From Arthrobacter sp. 18067 (lineage in GTDB: Bacteria; Actinomycetota; Actinomycetes; Actinomycetales; Micrococcaceae), in contig NZ_CACSJJ010000016.1 in assembly GCF_902706295.1 (NCBI RefSeq), positions 62,001 to 126,000 on the forward strand: a stretch of DNA of 64,000 bases. Reading direction: 5' to 3'. Both the position numbers and the translations under genes were made by a program. Shown here piece after piece: positions 32,363 through 41,457 of this stretch. Within the stretch, counting starts at the first letter, position 1; every line of letters begins with the position of its first letter. Below the pieces are notes generated by a model. It saw only the letters and a list, made by a program, of their open reading frames with translations, made no database searches and had not been told where the DNA came from.

Positions 32363-32836
32363 TCAGCGCAGCGTCCGGAGGTACCTACGCCGCACCACCT
32401 TCTGCAGCACCAGGAGAGCCGGGTAGAGCACTCTCCACGGCTGCTGCGGCGCCGGCGCTGTCAGCGAACGGATGGTCAAGCTCACCTGCTCCCCATCACG
32501 GTGCACGATGAACGCTTCTTCGCCTGAAACAGGGTGCCCCGGCAGGGTGCGGTACGCGAATCCCACCCTGTCCGGCTCTTGCACGACGGCCACAACTTCC
32601 ACCGGTTCCAGCACTCGAAAGCCCAGAAAATGCGCTGTGACCAGCACCCGATCGCCGGCAGACACGGGCTCCGGTGAATTGACGGAGAACCCGCTCGCGG
32701 TCTTCACACCCCAGCGGAGCACCTGCTCCGCGGCGCGCTCCCAGACCTCATCACCATGACCCACCACGGCAGACACGTCCGAGTGGCGGTACCCGCCATC
32801 AAACCGTGGCCACGCGTGAAGTTCAGGACTGGTCAT
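32363..32836 (-). CDS. DUF1990 family protein
   Basis: 157 residues. The DUF1990 family is recognised by the block RWGVKTASGF with GDRVLVTAHFLGFRVLEPVEVV and, further on, GFAYRTLPGHPVSGEEAFIV. START-like lipid-binding fold is likely from the strand pattern; function unknown. Its start is 39 bases downstream of the GerMN-type gene stop on the same strand, so they may be co-transcribed, though they share no known function. Confidence 0.85.
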   Translation of the reverse strand: MTSPELHAWPRFDGGYRHSDVSAVVGHGDEVWERAAEQVLRWGVKTASGFSVNSPEPVSAGDRVLVTAHFLGFRVLEPVEVVAVVQEPDRVGFAYRTLPGHPVSGEEAFIVHRDGEQVSLTIRSLTAPAPQQPWRVLYPALLVLQKVVRRRYLRTLR

Positions 32837-32875
32837 GCAGCGTTCCCCCCAACAAGATGTCCCCCAAGCCTATCC

Positions 32876-33694
32876 TCACCGCACGCTCAAGGCCTCGGTC
32901 AATGTCCGGCCGTTGACGTAGATCTCGGCCCGCGACGCTCCGCTGGCCGACACGATGGTGTGCGTCAGTTGCGCTTGGATGCGCGGAATGTCGCACACCC
33001 CTCCGGGCCTCAATGATCCGCTGAGGTTCACCACTACGGTGGCCCCGCTCATGTAGCCGGACAAGTAGCGCAACGAGGAACCTGCCAGTGCGTCGTAGAG
33101 TGCGGCATCACTGTCCACGGGCATTCCGGCTTCCAGCAGTCTTCCCAGCGCAACGGTCAGGGGATCGCCGGGCACAGCCACGCCGCGGACCGGAACCAGG
33201 CTGTCGTTGCAGCCGAAGCGCACGCCGCGGGAGCCGCCGTCGTCGATTGCCACGTAGTAGACCGCCGGCCCCGAGGTGTCTGCATCCACGGGGACCACGG
33301 TGGCGGTTGGTGAAGGTTCGGGCGCGCTGGTGCCCGGTTCGGGGGAAGGCTCGACGGCGGAACCTGGCTCAGTTGGAGAGGCCGAAGGAGGCGCAGGGAT
33401 GGCCGCCGGAGCGCTGGGAGGGGACCGCGTCGGCGTTGGTGCGGGGGCCGAGGAAACCGAGGCGGTCGAGGGAGGTGCGGCGGGTACGGCAACAGACGGA
33501 GTGCCAGGCGTGGAAACTATGGGCGTCATGCTGGCCGAAGCAGTCACGGAAACCGTCGGCAAAGGAGGAGCGCTTGCGGGGCCGGCGCCTTCGGGACTGG
33601 CCGGAACCTTCGTGCAGCCAACCACCCCCAATCCGAAGACGAGGCAGGCAGCGGCGATCGCCGTCGTACTTTTGAATCCCCGTCCGGCATGCAT
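32876..33694 (-). CDS. Lipoprotein with Ser/Pro-rich linker and GerMN-type domain
   Basis: 272 residues from the ATG at 33694. The signal peptide ends in the lipobox VVGC near residue 27. A long linker of Ser, Pro, Thr and Ala follows (to about residue 135), then a domain with AVYYVAIDDGGSRGVRFGCNDSLVPVRGV, SLRYLSGYMSGATVVVNLSG and IPRIQAQLTHTIVSASGASRAEIYVNGRTL. This is the GerMN fold (sporulation/germination-related) found in actinobacterial lipoproteins, likely acting in the cell envelope. An upstream ATG 17 codons earlier is weaker. Confidence 0.8.
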   Translation of the reverse strand: MHAGRGFKSTTAIAAACLVFGLGVVGCTKVPASPEGAGPASAPPLPTVSVTASASMTPIVSTPGTPSVAVPAAPPSTASVSSAPAPTPTRSPPSAPAAIPAPPSASPTEPGSAVEPSPEPGTSAPEPSPTATVVPVDADTSGPAVYYVAIDDGGSRGVRFGCNDSLVPVRGVAVPGDPLTVALGRLLEAGMPVDSDAALYDALAGSSLRYLSGYMSGATVVVNLSGSLRPGGVCDIPRIQAQLTHTIVSASGASRAEIYVNGRTLTEALSVR

Positions 33695-33838
33695 GACAGC
33701 CCGCGCTCCTGTCCGTCCACCTGTATCTCCAACGTTAGGACGCATGGGCGCAGCACAACATGCCGCTAGGGTGACGGTTCGGACAAGAGTTGATCACGCT
33801 GAAGCCGGCAGCAGTACGGCAAAGCGGCGGGAACGCGA

Positions 33839-33873
33839 ATGCCCCCGTCCCGCAAGCTGCGGAACAGGGGCAT
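33839..33873 (-). terminator. Terminator hairpin after the FMN reductase gene
   Basis: ATGCCCC at 33839-33845 pairs with GGGGCAT at 33867-33873; CCGCA/TGCGG pairs inside with small mismatches. It sits 14 bases beyond the stop of the minus-strand reductase gene. Confidence 0.65.
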
Positions 33874-33887
33874 CACAAGCGAAGAGA

Positions 33888-34454
33888 CTAGGCTGCTGCT
33901 TCTTCTTCCTGGACGGCTGTCAGGGGCTCGAAGATGCCCTTGATCTGCTCGACAACCTCGGCGTCGTCCTTCGGGTGCAGTTCAGCGAAGCGGATCATGG
34001 AACCCGGGACAGCCAGCTTGACGTCTTCCAGGACCTTGGCGCCGGCGATGCCCACAGCCTTGCGGGCTTCGTCCTGCGCCCACACGCCACCGAACTGTCC
34101 AAAGGCGGTTCCGACGACGGCGGTCGGCTTGCCGGAGAGGGCGCCGGCGCCGAACGGGCGGGACAGCCAGTCGATGGCGTTCTTCAGCGATGCGGGCATG
34201 GTGCCGTTGTGCTCGGGGGTGACCAGCAGGATGGTGTCGGCGTCGGCCGCTGCGGCGCGGAGGGCTGCGGCTTCGGCAGGAACCTGGCCTTCGACGTCAA
34301 TGTCCTCGTTGTAGAAGGGGATGGTGCCCAGCGAGCCGTGGATCTGCACGTCAACGTTCTCGGGTGCGTTCAGCTGGATGGCTTCGGCGAGCTTCTTGTT
34401 GTGGGAATCGTCGCGGAGGCTGCCGACGAGGGTAAGAACGGTGCTCTTGGACAT
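33888..34454 (-). CDS. NADPH-dependent FMN reductase (flavodoxin-like)
   Basis: 188 residues of the NADPH:FMN reductase/azoreductase family. FMN-phosphate loop VGSLRDDSHNKKLA near residues 10-23, flavin contact LVTPEHNGTMPASLKNAIDWLSRP and AVVGTAFGQFGGVWAQDE. Likely reduces FMN, quinones or chromate, in the cytoplasm. Divergent from a TetR gene with a near-perfect dyad between them, so the two are probably one regulatory pair that responds to an oxidant or xenobiotic. Confidence 0.9.
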   Translation of the reverse strand: MSKSTVLTLVGSLRDDSHNKKLAEAIQLNAPENVDVQIHGSLGTIPFYNEDIDVEGQVPAEAAALRAAAADADTILLVTPEHNGTMPASLKNAIDWLSRPFGAGALSGKPTAVVGTAFGQFGGVWAQDEARKAVGIAGAKVLEDVKLAVPGSMIRFAELHPKDDAEVVEQIKGIFEPLTAVQEEEAAA

Positions 34455-34532
34455 GGTGTCTCCTTGTGTCTGGCCAAGTCCCTTGCGGAACCCGACCTGC
34501 GGTATCTGGGCTGTGGAGCCTTCACCGATACT

Positions 34533-34552
34533 AAACGGACCATGGTCCGCTT
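34533..34552. promoter_or_regulatory. TetR-type operator AAACGGACCATGGTCCGCTT
   Basis: A 14-base perfect palindrome CGGACCATGGTCCG (34536-34549) with nearly matching flanks lies between the divergent FMN reductase and TetR genes, 79 bases before the reductase ATG and 30 bases before the TetR GTG. The symmetry and position fit an autoregulated TetR site. Confidence 0.75.
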
Positions 34553-34579
34553 TCTATTCCCGGGGTCTAGAATATTTCT

Positions 34580-35185
34580 GTGAGCTCGATCCCAATCCGG
34601 CCGGACGTGCCCCTTGGCGCGCCGCACGAGCGCAGTGACGCAGCGAGGAATCGTGAGCGCTTACTCAATGCTGCCCGGGACTTGGTGGCTGAATTGGGCG
34701 CCGAAGCGCTGACCATGGATGCGCTCGCCTGTAAGGCCCACGTGGGCAAGGGGACCGTGTTCCGCCGCTTTGGCAGCAGGGCGGGGCTCATGATGACCCT
34801 CCTGAGTGATTCTGAGTCTGAATTCCAGCATGGCTTCATGTTCGGTCCACCGCCGTTGGGTCCGGGCGCGCCACCCCTCGAGCGGCTGATCGCGTTTGGA
34901 GAAGGCCGGATCTATTTCGTCCTTGAAAATGGTGAACTCCTGAAGGCGGCGGGCGCTGCCACACGCAACAGGTTCGATGTACCGGCGACCAAGCTCTCGC
35001 ATCGCCACATGGAGGTCCTGCTTCGGGAGGCCGGCATCGCCGATCCTTGGGTCATGGCGATGTCCCTCACCTACGCACTGGATCCCGAGCGGATAGTCGA
35101 CGACGTTCGCGTTCGTGGCATTTCACCCACGCGCCTCACCGACTCCTGGCGCGAGCTGATCACGCGCCTCCTGCGAACGGCCTAG
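34580..35185 (+). CDS. TetR-family transcriptional regulator
   Basis: 201 residues from a GTG at 34580. The HTH is at residues ~20-66 (RLLNAARDLVAELGAEALTMDALACKAHVGKGTVFRRFG), followed by a helical effector domain. It is divergent from the FMN reductase, and the palindrome at 34533-34552 lies between them. It probably represses the reductase and itself until bound by an inducer. Confidence 0.92.
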   Translation: MSSIPIRPDVPLGAPHERSDAARNRERLLNAARDLVAELGAEALTMDALACKAHVGKGTVFRRFGSRAGLMMTLLSDSESEFQHGFMFGPPPLGPGAPPLERLIAFGEGRIYFVLENGELLKAAGAATRNRFDVPATKLSHRHMEVLLREAGIADPWVMAMSLTYALDPERIVDDVRVRGISPTRLTDSWRELITRLLRTA

Positions 35186-35513
35186 CGCCGCAGCCCTCCC
35201 GCCGAACCTGTTAGCGCCCCCATCGTTGCCGCTATGGGCGTATCAGTGTCTCCGACGTCGGTAACGTGACGCAGTCTGCACATAACAATCTGGCTGCAGG
35301 CGCGAAACTGGAGGCGAGGAAGCAAAACGTGAAGCAGTTATTGTGGTAGTTTCCTCTTGAATGTGACGCATGCCATACAAGGCTGGTGATCACTGAAGGG
35401 GTGCGGGGGACCCAACAACCCGCTGCGCCAATTCGTAGCTGACGCCGGCCACAGCCGGGAACCGCGGAAGGACGAGCATTGAGTTTTGCCACGATTCGGG
35501 GCAGCCACCCGAC
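35186..35513 (+). promoter_or_regulatory. Long leader before the oligopeptide ABC operon
   Basis: 328 bases without a normal gene. Near 35402-35423 GCGGG and CCCGC frame GGACCCAACAA, giving a possible hairpin; CCGGC/GCCGG with a CACA loop lies at 35445-35458. The stretch GGGGGACCCAACA resembles a block of actinobacterial c-di-AMP riboswitch leaders, but other conserved blocks are not seen. A short leader ORF (35479-35520) overlaps dppB. The proximal part (35186-35340) shows nothing I can name. Confidence 0.4.
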
Positions 35514-35520
35514 ATGCTGA
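35479..35520 (+). CDS. 13-residue leader ORF overlapping dppB
   Basis: TTG at 35479 starts 13 codons (MSFATIRGSHPTC) plus a TGA that ends 7 bases inside dppB. GGAAGGACGAGC before the TTG is the best ribosome site of this region, while dppB itself has only a weak GGGGCAG. The product is too short for a domain, so a regulatory leader or coupling ORF is the likely role. It may also be a chance frame; no experimental support is visible. Confidence 0.45.
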   Translation: MSFATIRGSHPTC

Positions 35521-36497
35521 AATATCTGATGAAGCGGTCGGGCATCTACCTGATCATGATCTTCCTGACCACAAGTGCCGGCTACTTCCTGGCGGTCTCA
35601 TCACTCAAGCCCGCCGTCCTGGAGCAAGAGAAAATCCCGCGGCCAACTCCTGAACAGGTAGCCGCGTCTTTCCGGGGACTGGGCTTGGACCCTGAGTTGA
35701 ACCCTTGGGAACGCTACGTCCAATGGCTCGGCGGCATCGTCACCCGCTGGGACTGGGGCCGCAGCCCGAACGGGGCTTTCGTCAACGCCGAATTCGCCGA
35801 TCGCGTGCTGGTCTCCACCCGGCTGTTCATTGCTTCGATCATCCTGACTCTGATCATCGGCGTCGCCCTCGGTGTCTACTCTGCCGCACGCCAGTACAAG
35901 TTCCAGGACCGCGTCATCACGTCCTACAGCTACCTGGTCCACATCCTTCCAGCACCCATCGCCTACTTCCTGGTTCAGCTGGGCGCCATCAGCGTCAATG
36001 AGGCCGTAGGCGAACGCATCTTCTTCGTAACAGGAATTTCGACGCCGGGAATTGACCCGGGCTGGCCGGCTTTCGTAGACATGGTGGCCCACTACGCCGT
36101 GCCCACCTTCGCGATGACCATCTTTGGTTGGGCCGGATACCAGATCGCCCAGCGGCAATACCTGCTGGATAACGTCAACGCCGACTTTGTCCGCACCGCC
36201 CGGGCCAAGGGACTCACACGCAACCAGGCGATCAGGAAGCACGCGCTGCGCGTCTCCTTCATCCCCGTGGCCCAGAGCATTGCCTTCACCATCCCGGCGA
36301 TCTTCACCGGCGGTTTCTTCGCCGAGGCCATCTTCGCCTGGCCGGGCATCGGCCTGTGGAGTATCCAGTCGATTGGCCTGCAGGACGTCAACGTGGCCAC
36401 GGCCACGCTGGCCTACGGCTCTGTGATCTTCGCGATCGGCGCCATCCTTGCCGACTTCGCCACCACGCTGGTCGATCCACGAGTGAGGGTCCAGTAA
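35514..36497 (+). CDS. Oligopeptide/dipeptide ABC transporter permease, DppB/OppB type
   Basis: 327 residues with six membrane helices of the BPD_transp_1 family. A hydrophobic first helix near 10-30 is followed by an extracytoplasmic region, and the coupling loop is in NADFVRTARAKGLTRNQAIRKHALRVSF, where the EAA-type motif contacts the ATPase. It makes one of the two membrane subunits. It overlaps the next gene in TAATG. Weak ribosome site, with a possible leader ORF supplying coupling. Confidence 0.9.
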   Translation: MLKYLMKRSGIYLIMIFLTTSAGYFLAVSSLKPAVLEQEKIPRPTPEQVAASFRGLGLDPELNPWERYVQWLGGIVTRWDWGRSPNGAFVNAEFADRVLVSTRLFIASIILTLIIGVALGVYSAARQYKFQDRVITSYSYLVHILPAPIAYFLVQLGAISVNEAVGERIFFVTGISTPGIDPGWPAFVDMVAHYAVPTFAMTIFGWAGYQIAQRQYLLDNVNADFVRTARAKGLTRNQAIRKHALRVSFIPVAQSIAFTIPAIFTGGFFAEAIFAWPGIGLWSIQSIGLQDVNVATATLAYGSVIFAIGAILADFATTLVDPRVRVQ

Positions 36498-37459
36498 TGA
36501 CCAACATCATTGATCCCATTGCGGAAATCGACGAGTCCCGGGTTGGCGACCAGGATGTGGTGATCGGGAAGTCCCGCATCATCTTCCGTCGCTTCATGCG
36601 GAACCGTACCGCCGTCGCCGGTTTGTTCATCTTCGTGGCGCTGTTCCTCGTCTCCCTCTTCGGCGGGTTCCTGACTTCATGGGATAAAGACACCATCGAT
36701 CCTTTGAATATCGGAATGCCGCCGTCACCGGACCACCTGCTCGGTACAACGCAGGCAGGCATCGACCTCCTGGCGCTCATTGTGGACGGCACCCGGACCT
36801 CCATTCTCATCGGCCTGATCGTGGGCGGTTTGTCCGTGCTGATCTCGGCCGTGTATGGCTGCACCATGGCCTTCTTCGGGGGCAAAGTGGATGCCACCAT
36901 GCTGTTCATCCTTGAGGCACTCATCATGATGCCGGCCATCCTGGTGGTCGCCGTGGCAACCAGCGGCAGTGGTGGCCTCAAGGACCTCCCCAGCTGGCTC
37001 CTGCTGGTTGTGGTGCTCCTGTTCTTCAGCTGGATGGGCACTGCCCGTCTGGTGCGCTCGTTGTCCATGTCCCTCATGCAGCGTGATTACGTCAAGGCCG
37101 CCAAATACATGGGTGTCCCTTCCCGCCGCATCGTCTGGCGGCACCTGGTCCCGAACATCGGCTCGTTGTTGGTGCTCGATTTCACCCGCGGCATCACCGG
37201 CGCGATCCTGGCCGAAGTTGCGTTCTCCTTTATCGGCATCGGCATCAAACTCCCTGACGTCAGCCTCGGTGTCCTCATCGGGCAAGCGACAGGCCAGGTG
37301 TCGTCCTTCCCCTGGATGTTCTGGGTTCCGCTCACCGTCATGTTCCTGCTGACAGGCTCGCTGGCCATGATGAACGACGGCCTCCGTGACGCCTTCGATC
37401 CCAGCTCCAGCTCCATTGGCCGGGCGAAGACCAAGACCGCAAAGAAGACCACCAAATGA
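36497..37459 (+). CDS. Oligopeptide/dipeptide ABC transporter permease, DppC/OppC type
   Basis: 320 residues starting in the TAATG overlap (MTNIIDPIAEID). N-terminal OppC-type segment, first helix near 38-58 (FMRNRTAVAGLFIFVALFLVS), then the pore helices; the EAA loop is LMQRDYVKAAKYMGVPSRRIVWRHLVPN. Partner of the DppB-type protein. The stop overlaps the next gene in ATGA. A basic Lys/Thr tail (TKTAKKTTK) is unremarkable. Confidence 0.92.
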   Translation: MTNIIDPIAEIDESRVGDQDVVIGKSRIIFRRFMRNRTAVAGLFIFVALFLVSLFGGFLTSWDKDTIDPLNIGMPPSPDHLLGTTQAGIDLLALIVDGTRTSILIGLIVGGLSVLISAVYGCTMAFFGGKVDATMLFILEALIMMPAILVVAVATSGSGGLKDLPSWLLLVVVLLFFSWMGTARLVRSLSMSLMQRDYVKAAKYMGVPSRRIVWRHLVPNIGSLLVLDFTRGITGAILAEVAFSFIGIGIKLPDVSLGVLIGQATGQVSSFPWMFWVPLTVMFLLTGSLAMMNDGLRDAFDPSSSSIGRAKTKTAKKTTK

Positions 37460-39630
37460 GCACCAACATCACTCCCGCCGAGCGCCTCCGCGACGCAGGA
37501 CTCTACGCCCCCGGCGACGCCGTCCTGAGCGTCCGCGACCTCAACGTCCGCTTCAACTCCGAAAACGGTGTTGTCCACGCCGTCCGGGGTGTGGATTTCG
37601 ACCTCATGCCCGGCAAGACCCTGGGCATCGTCGGCGAGTCCGGTTCCGGAAAGTCCGTGACGTCCATGGCCATCATGGGGCTCCTCCCGGAGACTGCGGA
37701 CATCACCGGCTCGGTGCGCTTCAAGGGCAAGGAACTCCTGGGCCTCGGCGACAAAGCCATGTGCAAGCACCGTGGCAATGACATCGCCATGGTGTTCCAG
37801 GACCCGCTCTCCTCGCTGACGCCCGTCTACACGGTGGGTACCCAGATCATCGAGGCACTGACCGTCCACAACCCAAACATGAGCAAGCAGGCCAAAGAAG
37901 CCCGCGCCGTCGACCTCTTGCGTATGGTGGGCATCCCGAGTCCCAAGGACCGGCTGAAGGCCTTCCCGCACGAATTTTCCGGCGGCATGCGCCAGCGCGT
38001 CATGATCGCCATTGCGATCGCCAACGATCCGCGGGTACTCATCGCCGATGAACCCACGACGGCGTTGGACGTCACCATCCAGGCGCAGGTGCTGGAAGTC
38101 CTGCACACCGCGCAGGAGGAGACCGGCGCCGCCGTCGTCATGATCACGCACGACCTCGGCGTCGTAGCGGGCATGGCAGACGACATCATGGTCATGTACG
38201 CAGGCAAGCCCGTGGAAACCGGCACAGTGGAGGACATCTACTACAACCCCCGGATGCCGTACACGCTGGGCCTCCTCGGTGCGGTTCCGCGCGTGGATAC
38301 TGCCACCAGGCAGTCGTTGGTTCCCATTGAGGGGACGCCGCCCAACCTGGCTTTGCCCGTGATCGGCTGCTCGTTCGCGGCCCGCTGCCCACTGGTCAGC
38401 GACGCCTGCCTGCACGGCGAGCCCGATCTGTTTCCGGTCCCCGGCGCGGCTGTGCCGGGTGTCGAGGGTCAGAGGCTGGGGCACAAGGCGGCCTGCATCA
38501 AGTCGAATGAGCTGTCCGGTAACGCGGACGCGCACAAGATTTTCCACGCGCCGCCCAAACCCGTGTCAAAGTTCGACGGCGTTGCCCGTGTCGAGCGCGA
38601 AAAAGTCCTGGAACTCAAGGACGTAAAGAAGCACTTCCCGCTGCTCAAGGGTGCCTTGATCAAGCGGCGGATCGGCACGGTCAAGGCCGTGGATGGCCTG
38701 AGCTTCGATATCCGCGAGGGCGAGTGCGTGTCCATTGTGGGCGAGTCCGGTTGTGGCAAGACCACCACCTTGCTGGAGATCATGGAATTCCACCCGGACC
38801 AGGTGGGGGAAGTGATCATCGGTGGCGTCAGCAACAAGGTCGCCACGGACCACAAGACCAAGATGGCCATGCGCAAGGAAATGCAGATGGTCTTCCAGGA
38901 CCCCACGGGCGCCCTGGACCCGCGCTTCACCGTGTACGAAGTCCTGGCCGAACCCCTGGAGAACCTGGGGATGCCCAAGGCCGCCATTAAGAAACGCATC
39001 ATGGAACTCATGAAGCTGGTGGGACTTCAGCCGGACCACGTCAACCGCTTCCCCAACCAGTTCTCCGGCGGCCAGCGACAACGCATCGGCATTGCCCGGG
39101 CGCTCGCAGTCAATCCGAAGCTGGTGGTACTGGATGAGCCCGTGTCCGCGTTGGACGTGTCCGTCCAGGCCGGCGTCATCAACCTACTGGACAAGCTCCG
39201 GGCCGAACTTGGGCTCAGCTACCTCATGGTGGCCCACGACCTCTCGGTGGTCCGCCACATCTCCGACCGCGTGGCCGTGATGTACTTGGGCAAGATCGTC
39301 GAGACCGGCGATGTGGACGACGTCTTCGACAACCCACGCCACCCCTACACCAGGGCGCTGCTGTCCGCCATCCCGGTGCCGGACCCCAACCTGGAGCGCA
39401 CCCGCGAACGCATCATCCTGCAGGGTGACCTTCCCAGCCCGTTGGATGCGCCCAAGGGATGCAATTTTGCCACCCGTTGTCCCGTGTTCGCCGCCCTCCC
39501 TGCCGCAAAGCAGGAGAAGTGCCTTACTCTGGAGCCGCCACTGGCTTCTGAGAAGGAAGGCGCGCAGGACTTCGCATGCTTCTTCCCGGACGGAGAGCTG
39601 GATGCCGACATGCTGGTGGTGCATGCCTGA
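37456..39630 (+). CDS. Fused oligopeptide ABC ATPase (DppD-DppF)
   Basis: 724 residues with two complete ABC domains in one chain, as in GsiA-type proteins. First Walker A GESGSGKS (60-67), signature SGGMRQR, and Walker B VLIADEPTTALDV; second Walker A GESGCGKT (429-436), signature SGGQRQR and LVVLDEPVSALDV. Both domains end with the oligopeptide C-terminal ABC-type extension with conserved cysteines (GCSFAARCPLVSDAC and GCNFATRCPVF). It energises import of peptides. Confidence 0.93.
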   Translation: MSTNITPAERLRDAGLYAPGDAVLSVRDLNVRFNSENGVVHAVRGVDFDLMPGKTLGIVGESGSGKSVTSMAIMGLLPETADITGSVRFKGKELLGLGDKAMCKHRGNDIAMVFQDPLSSLTPVYTVGTQIIEALTVHNPNMSKQAKEARAVDLLRMVGIPSPKDRLKAFPHEFSGGMRQRVMIAIAIANDPRVLIADEPTTALDVTIQAQVLEVLHTAQEETGAAVVMITHDLGVVAGMADDIMVMYAGKPVETGTVEDIYYNPRMPYTLGLLGAVPRVDTATRQSLVPIEGTPPNLALPVIGCSFAARCPLVSDACLHGEPDLFPVPGAAVPGVEGQRLGHKAACIKSNELSGNADAHKIFHAPPKPVSKFDGVARVEREKVLELKDVKKHFPLLKGALIKRRIGTVKAVDGLSFDIREGECVSIVGESGCGKTTTLLEIMEFHPDQVGEVIIGGVSNKVATDHKTKMAMRKEMQMVFQDPTGALDPRFTVYEVLAEPLENLGMPKAAIKKRIMELMKLVGLQPDHVNRFPNQFSGGQRQRIGIARALAVNPKLVVLDEPVSALDVSVQAGVINLLDKLRAELGLSYLMVAHDLSVVRHISDRVAVMYLGKIVETGDVDDVFDNPRHPYTRALLSAIPVPDPNLERTRERIILQGDLPSPLDAPKGCNFATRCPVFAALPAAKQEKCLTLEPPLASEKEGAQDFACFFPDGELDADMLVVHA

Positions 39631-39709
39631 CGACACATGAACTATTTGATTGAAACCCTGTTATTCAACTCGCAAAGATTTCCAGTCGTAAAAACATGAA
39701 GGGCAAACC

Positions 39710-41437
39710 ATGAAGAAGTACACGACGATCGGTGGCGTAGCGCTCGCAGCAACGCTTATGCTGACCGCTTGCGGCGGGGGAACGCCGTCGGGTCCGGCCT
39801 CTCAGAAGGCCGAAGAGAGCGGCGGCGATATCAGCAAGCTGATCAGCGTCAACGCCAAGGAAGCAAAGGATCTGGAGCAGGGCGGCACGGTCACCCTTGC
39901 TGTAGGCAGCATTGGGCCGGACTTCAATGGCTTCTCGAATGTGGGCAACAGCGCTGACAATTCAGCTCTGATGACTCCCGTCAACACTGCCTCCATCAAC
40001 AGCGGTGGCATTGGCGGCTGCTGGAAGCTGGACTTCGACGGCAAGGCAGAGCCGAACAAGGATTTCTGCGAAGACGTCAAGAGTGAAGTCAAGGACGGCA
40101 AGCAGACCGTCACGATCAAGATCAACGACAAAGCGACGTGGAACGATGGTACGCCCATCGACGTCAAGACGTTCGAAAACACCTGGAACATGCTCAAGGG
40201 TGAAGACAAGTCAATCGACATCGTGACCGCTGGTGCTTACGCTTTCGTCGATTCAGTCAAGGCGGGTGCCAACGACAAAGAAGTCATTGTCACCACTACC
40301 CAGCCGGTCTTTCCGCTGGAAGGCCTCTTCTTCGGCCTGATCCACCCGGCCATCAATACCCCCGAGATCTTCAACACGGGGTTTGCAGGCAACATGCACC
40401 CCGAATGGATGGCAGGACCGTTCAAGGTGGAGAACTACGACACCACGGCCAAGACGGTCACTATGGTGCCCAACGACAAGTGGTGGGGCCAGAAGCCGGT
40501 CCTCGAAAAGGTCATTTGGCGTCAGATGGAGCCGAGCGCAACCATCGCGGCGTTCAAGAACGGTGAGATCGATGCAGCCAACGGCCGCACCCTGGGCCGC
40601 TACAAGCAGCTCGAAGGAACCACCAACTCCGAGGTCCGCCGCGGTCAGCGCCTGTTTGCCGGTGGTCTCAACATCAACGCCAAACGCCCGGCCCTGACCG
40701 ACGTAGCCGTGCGCAAGGCGATCTTCACCGCCGTCGATCGAAAAGCCATCCGCGATGTGCGCTTCAACGGCCTGAACTGGTCCGAAGAGAGCTCGGGCTC
40801 CATGATGCTCATGCCGTTCTCCGAGTACTACCAGGACAACTACCCCGTGAAGGACACCGGCGCTGAGGCTGCCAAAAAGGTCCTGACCGAAGCTGGCTAC
40901 ACGGCCAACGACAAGGGCATCATGGCCAAGGATGGCGTCCCCGTCTCCTTCAAGATCACCAACTTCGGTGACGACCCCACCACGGCTGCAACCTCGCAGA
41001 CCCTGCAGAAGCAGCTCCAGGCCGCTGGTATGGATGTCACCATCGACCAGCGCGGTGACGCTGACTTCGGCAAGGTCATCGGCGGACGCGAGTTCGATGT
41101 GACCATCTCCGGTTACACCGTAGGCGCGGATGCCACTGATGCCGTGAAGCAGTTCTACGACTCCGCCACTAACGAAAACGGCTTGGGCGACGCTGAGCTC
41201 GACGCCGAAATCAAGCGCCTGGCAACAATCGCTGATGATACCGAGCGCAACAAGGCCGCCATGGACGTCGAGAAGAAGCACATGGAGAAGTACTTCTCCA
41301 TGGGTACCGTGCTGAATGGCCCGGAGATCCAGTTCGTGCGCACGGGCCTGGCCAACTACGGTCCGGCCCTGTTCAAGAGCCTCTCCAACGTTCCGGACTG
41401 GACCACCCTCGGCTGGGAAAAGGGCGCCAAGAAGTAG
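39710..41437 (+). CDS. Oligopeptide-binding lipoprotein, SBP family 5 (DppA/OppA)
   Basis: 575 residues; the lipobox LTAC (cysteine near residue 22) follows a typical signal. SBP_bac_5 features are VTIKINDKATWNDGTPIDVKTFENTWN, MAGPFKVENYDTTAKTVTMVPNDKWWG and AVRKAIFTAVDRKAIRD. GAAGGGCAAACC lies before the ATG. It is separated from the ATPase by 79 bases but closes the operon; order B-C-DF-A is unusual in that the binding protein is last. A hairpin terminator follows. Confidence 0.92.
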   Translation: MKKYTTIGGVALAATLMLTACGGGTPSGPASQKAEESGGDISKLISVNAKEAKDLEQGGTVTLAVGSIGPDFNGFSNVGNSADNSALMTPVNTASINSGGIGGCWKLDFDGKAEPNKDFCEDVKSEVKDGKQTVTIKINDKATWNDGTPIDVKTFENTWNMLKGEDKSIDIVTAGAYAFVDSVKAGANDKEVIVTTTQPVFPLEGLFFGLIHPAINTPEIFNTGFAGNMHPEWMAGPFKVENYDTTAKTVTMVPNDKWWGQKPVLEKVIWRQMEPSATIAAFKNGEIDAANGRTLGRYKQLEGTTNSEVRRGQRLFAGGLNINAKRPALTDVAVRKAIFTAVDRKAIRDVRFNGLNWSEESSGSMMLMPFSEYYQDNYPVKDTGAEAAKKVLTEAGYTANDKGIMAKDGVPVSFKITNFGDDPTTAATSQTLQKQLQAAGMDVTIDQRGDADFGKVIGGREFDVTISGYTVGADATDAVKQFYDSATNENGLGDAELDAEIKRLATIADDTERNKAAMDVEKKHMEKYFSMGTVLNGPEIQFVRTGLANYGPALFKSLSNVPDWTTLGWEKGAKK

Positions 41438-41457
41438 CCTCCCCGCTGTAAATTCCT

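Noticed and set aside
35366..35513. A confident c-di-AMP (ydaO-type) riboswitch
   Set aside because: Only the GGGGGACCCAACA block resembles that class; the GGGGTGAATC and AGCTAACC blocks that I expect are absent, so it is reported only as a structured leader.
37087..38547. 486-codon minus-strand frame across the peptide ABC genes
   Set aside because: It lies wholly opposite well-recognised DppC and DppD-F genes and shows only biased, repetitive His/Asp/Gly composition.
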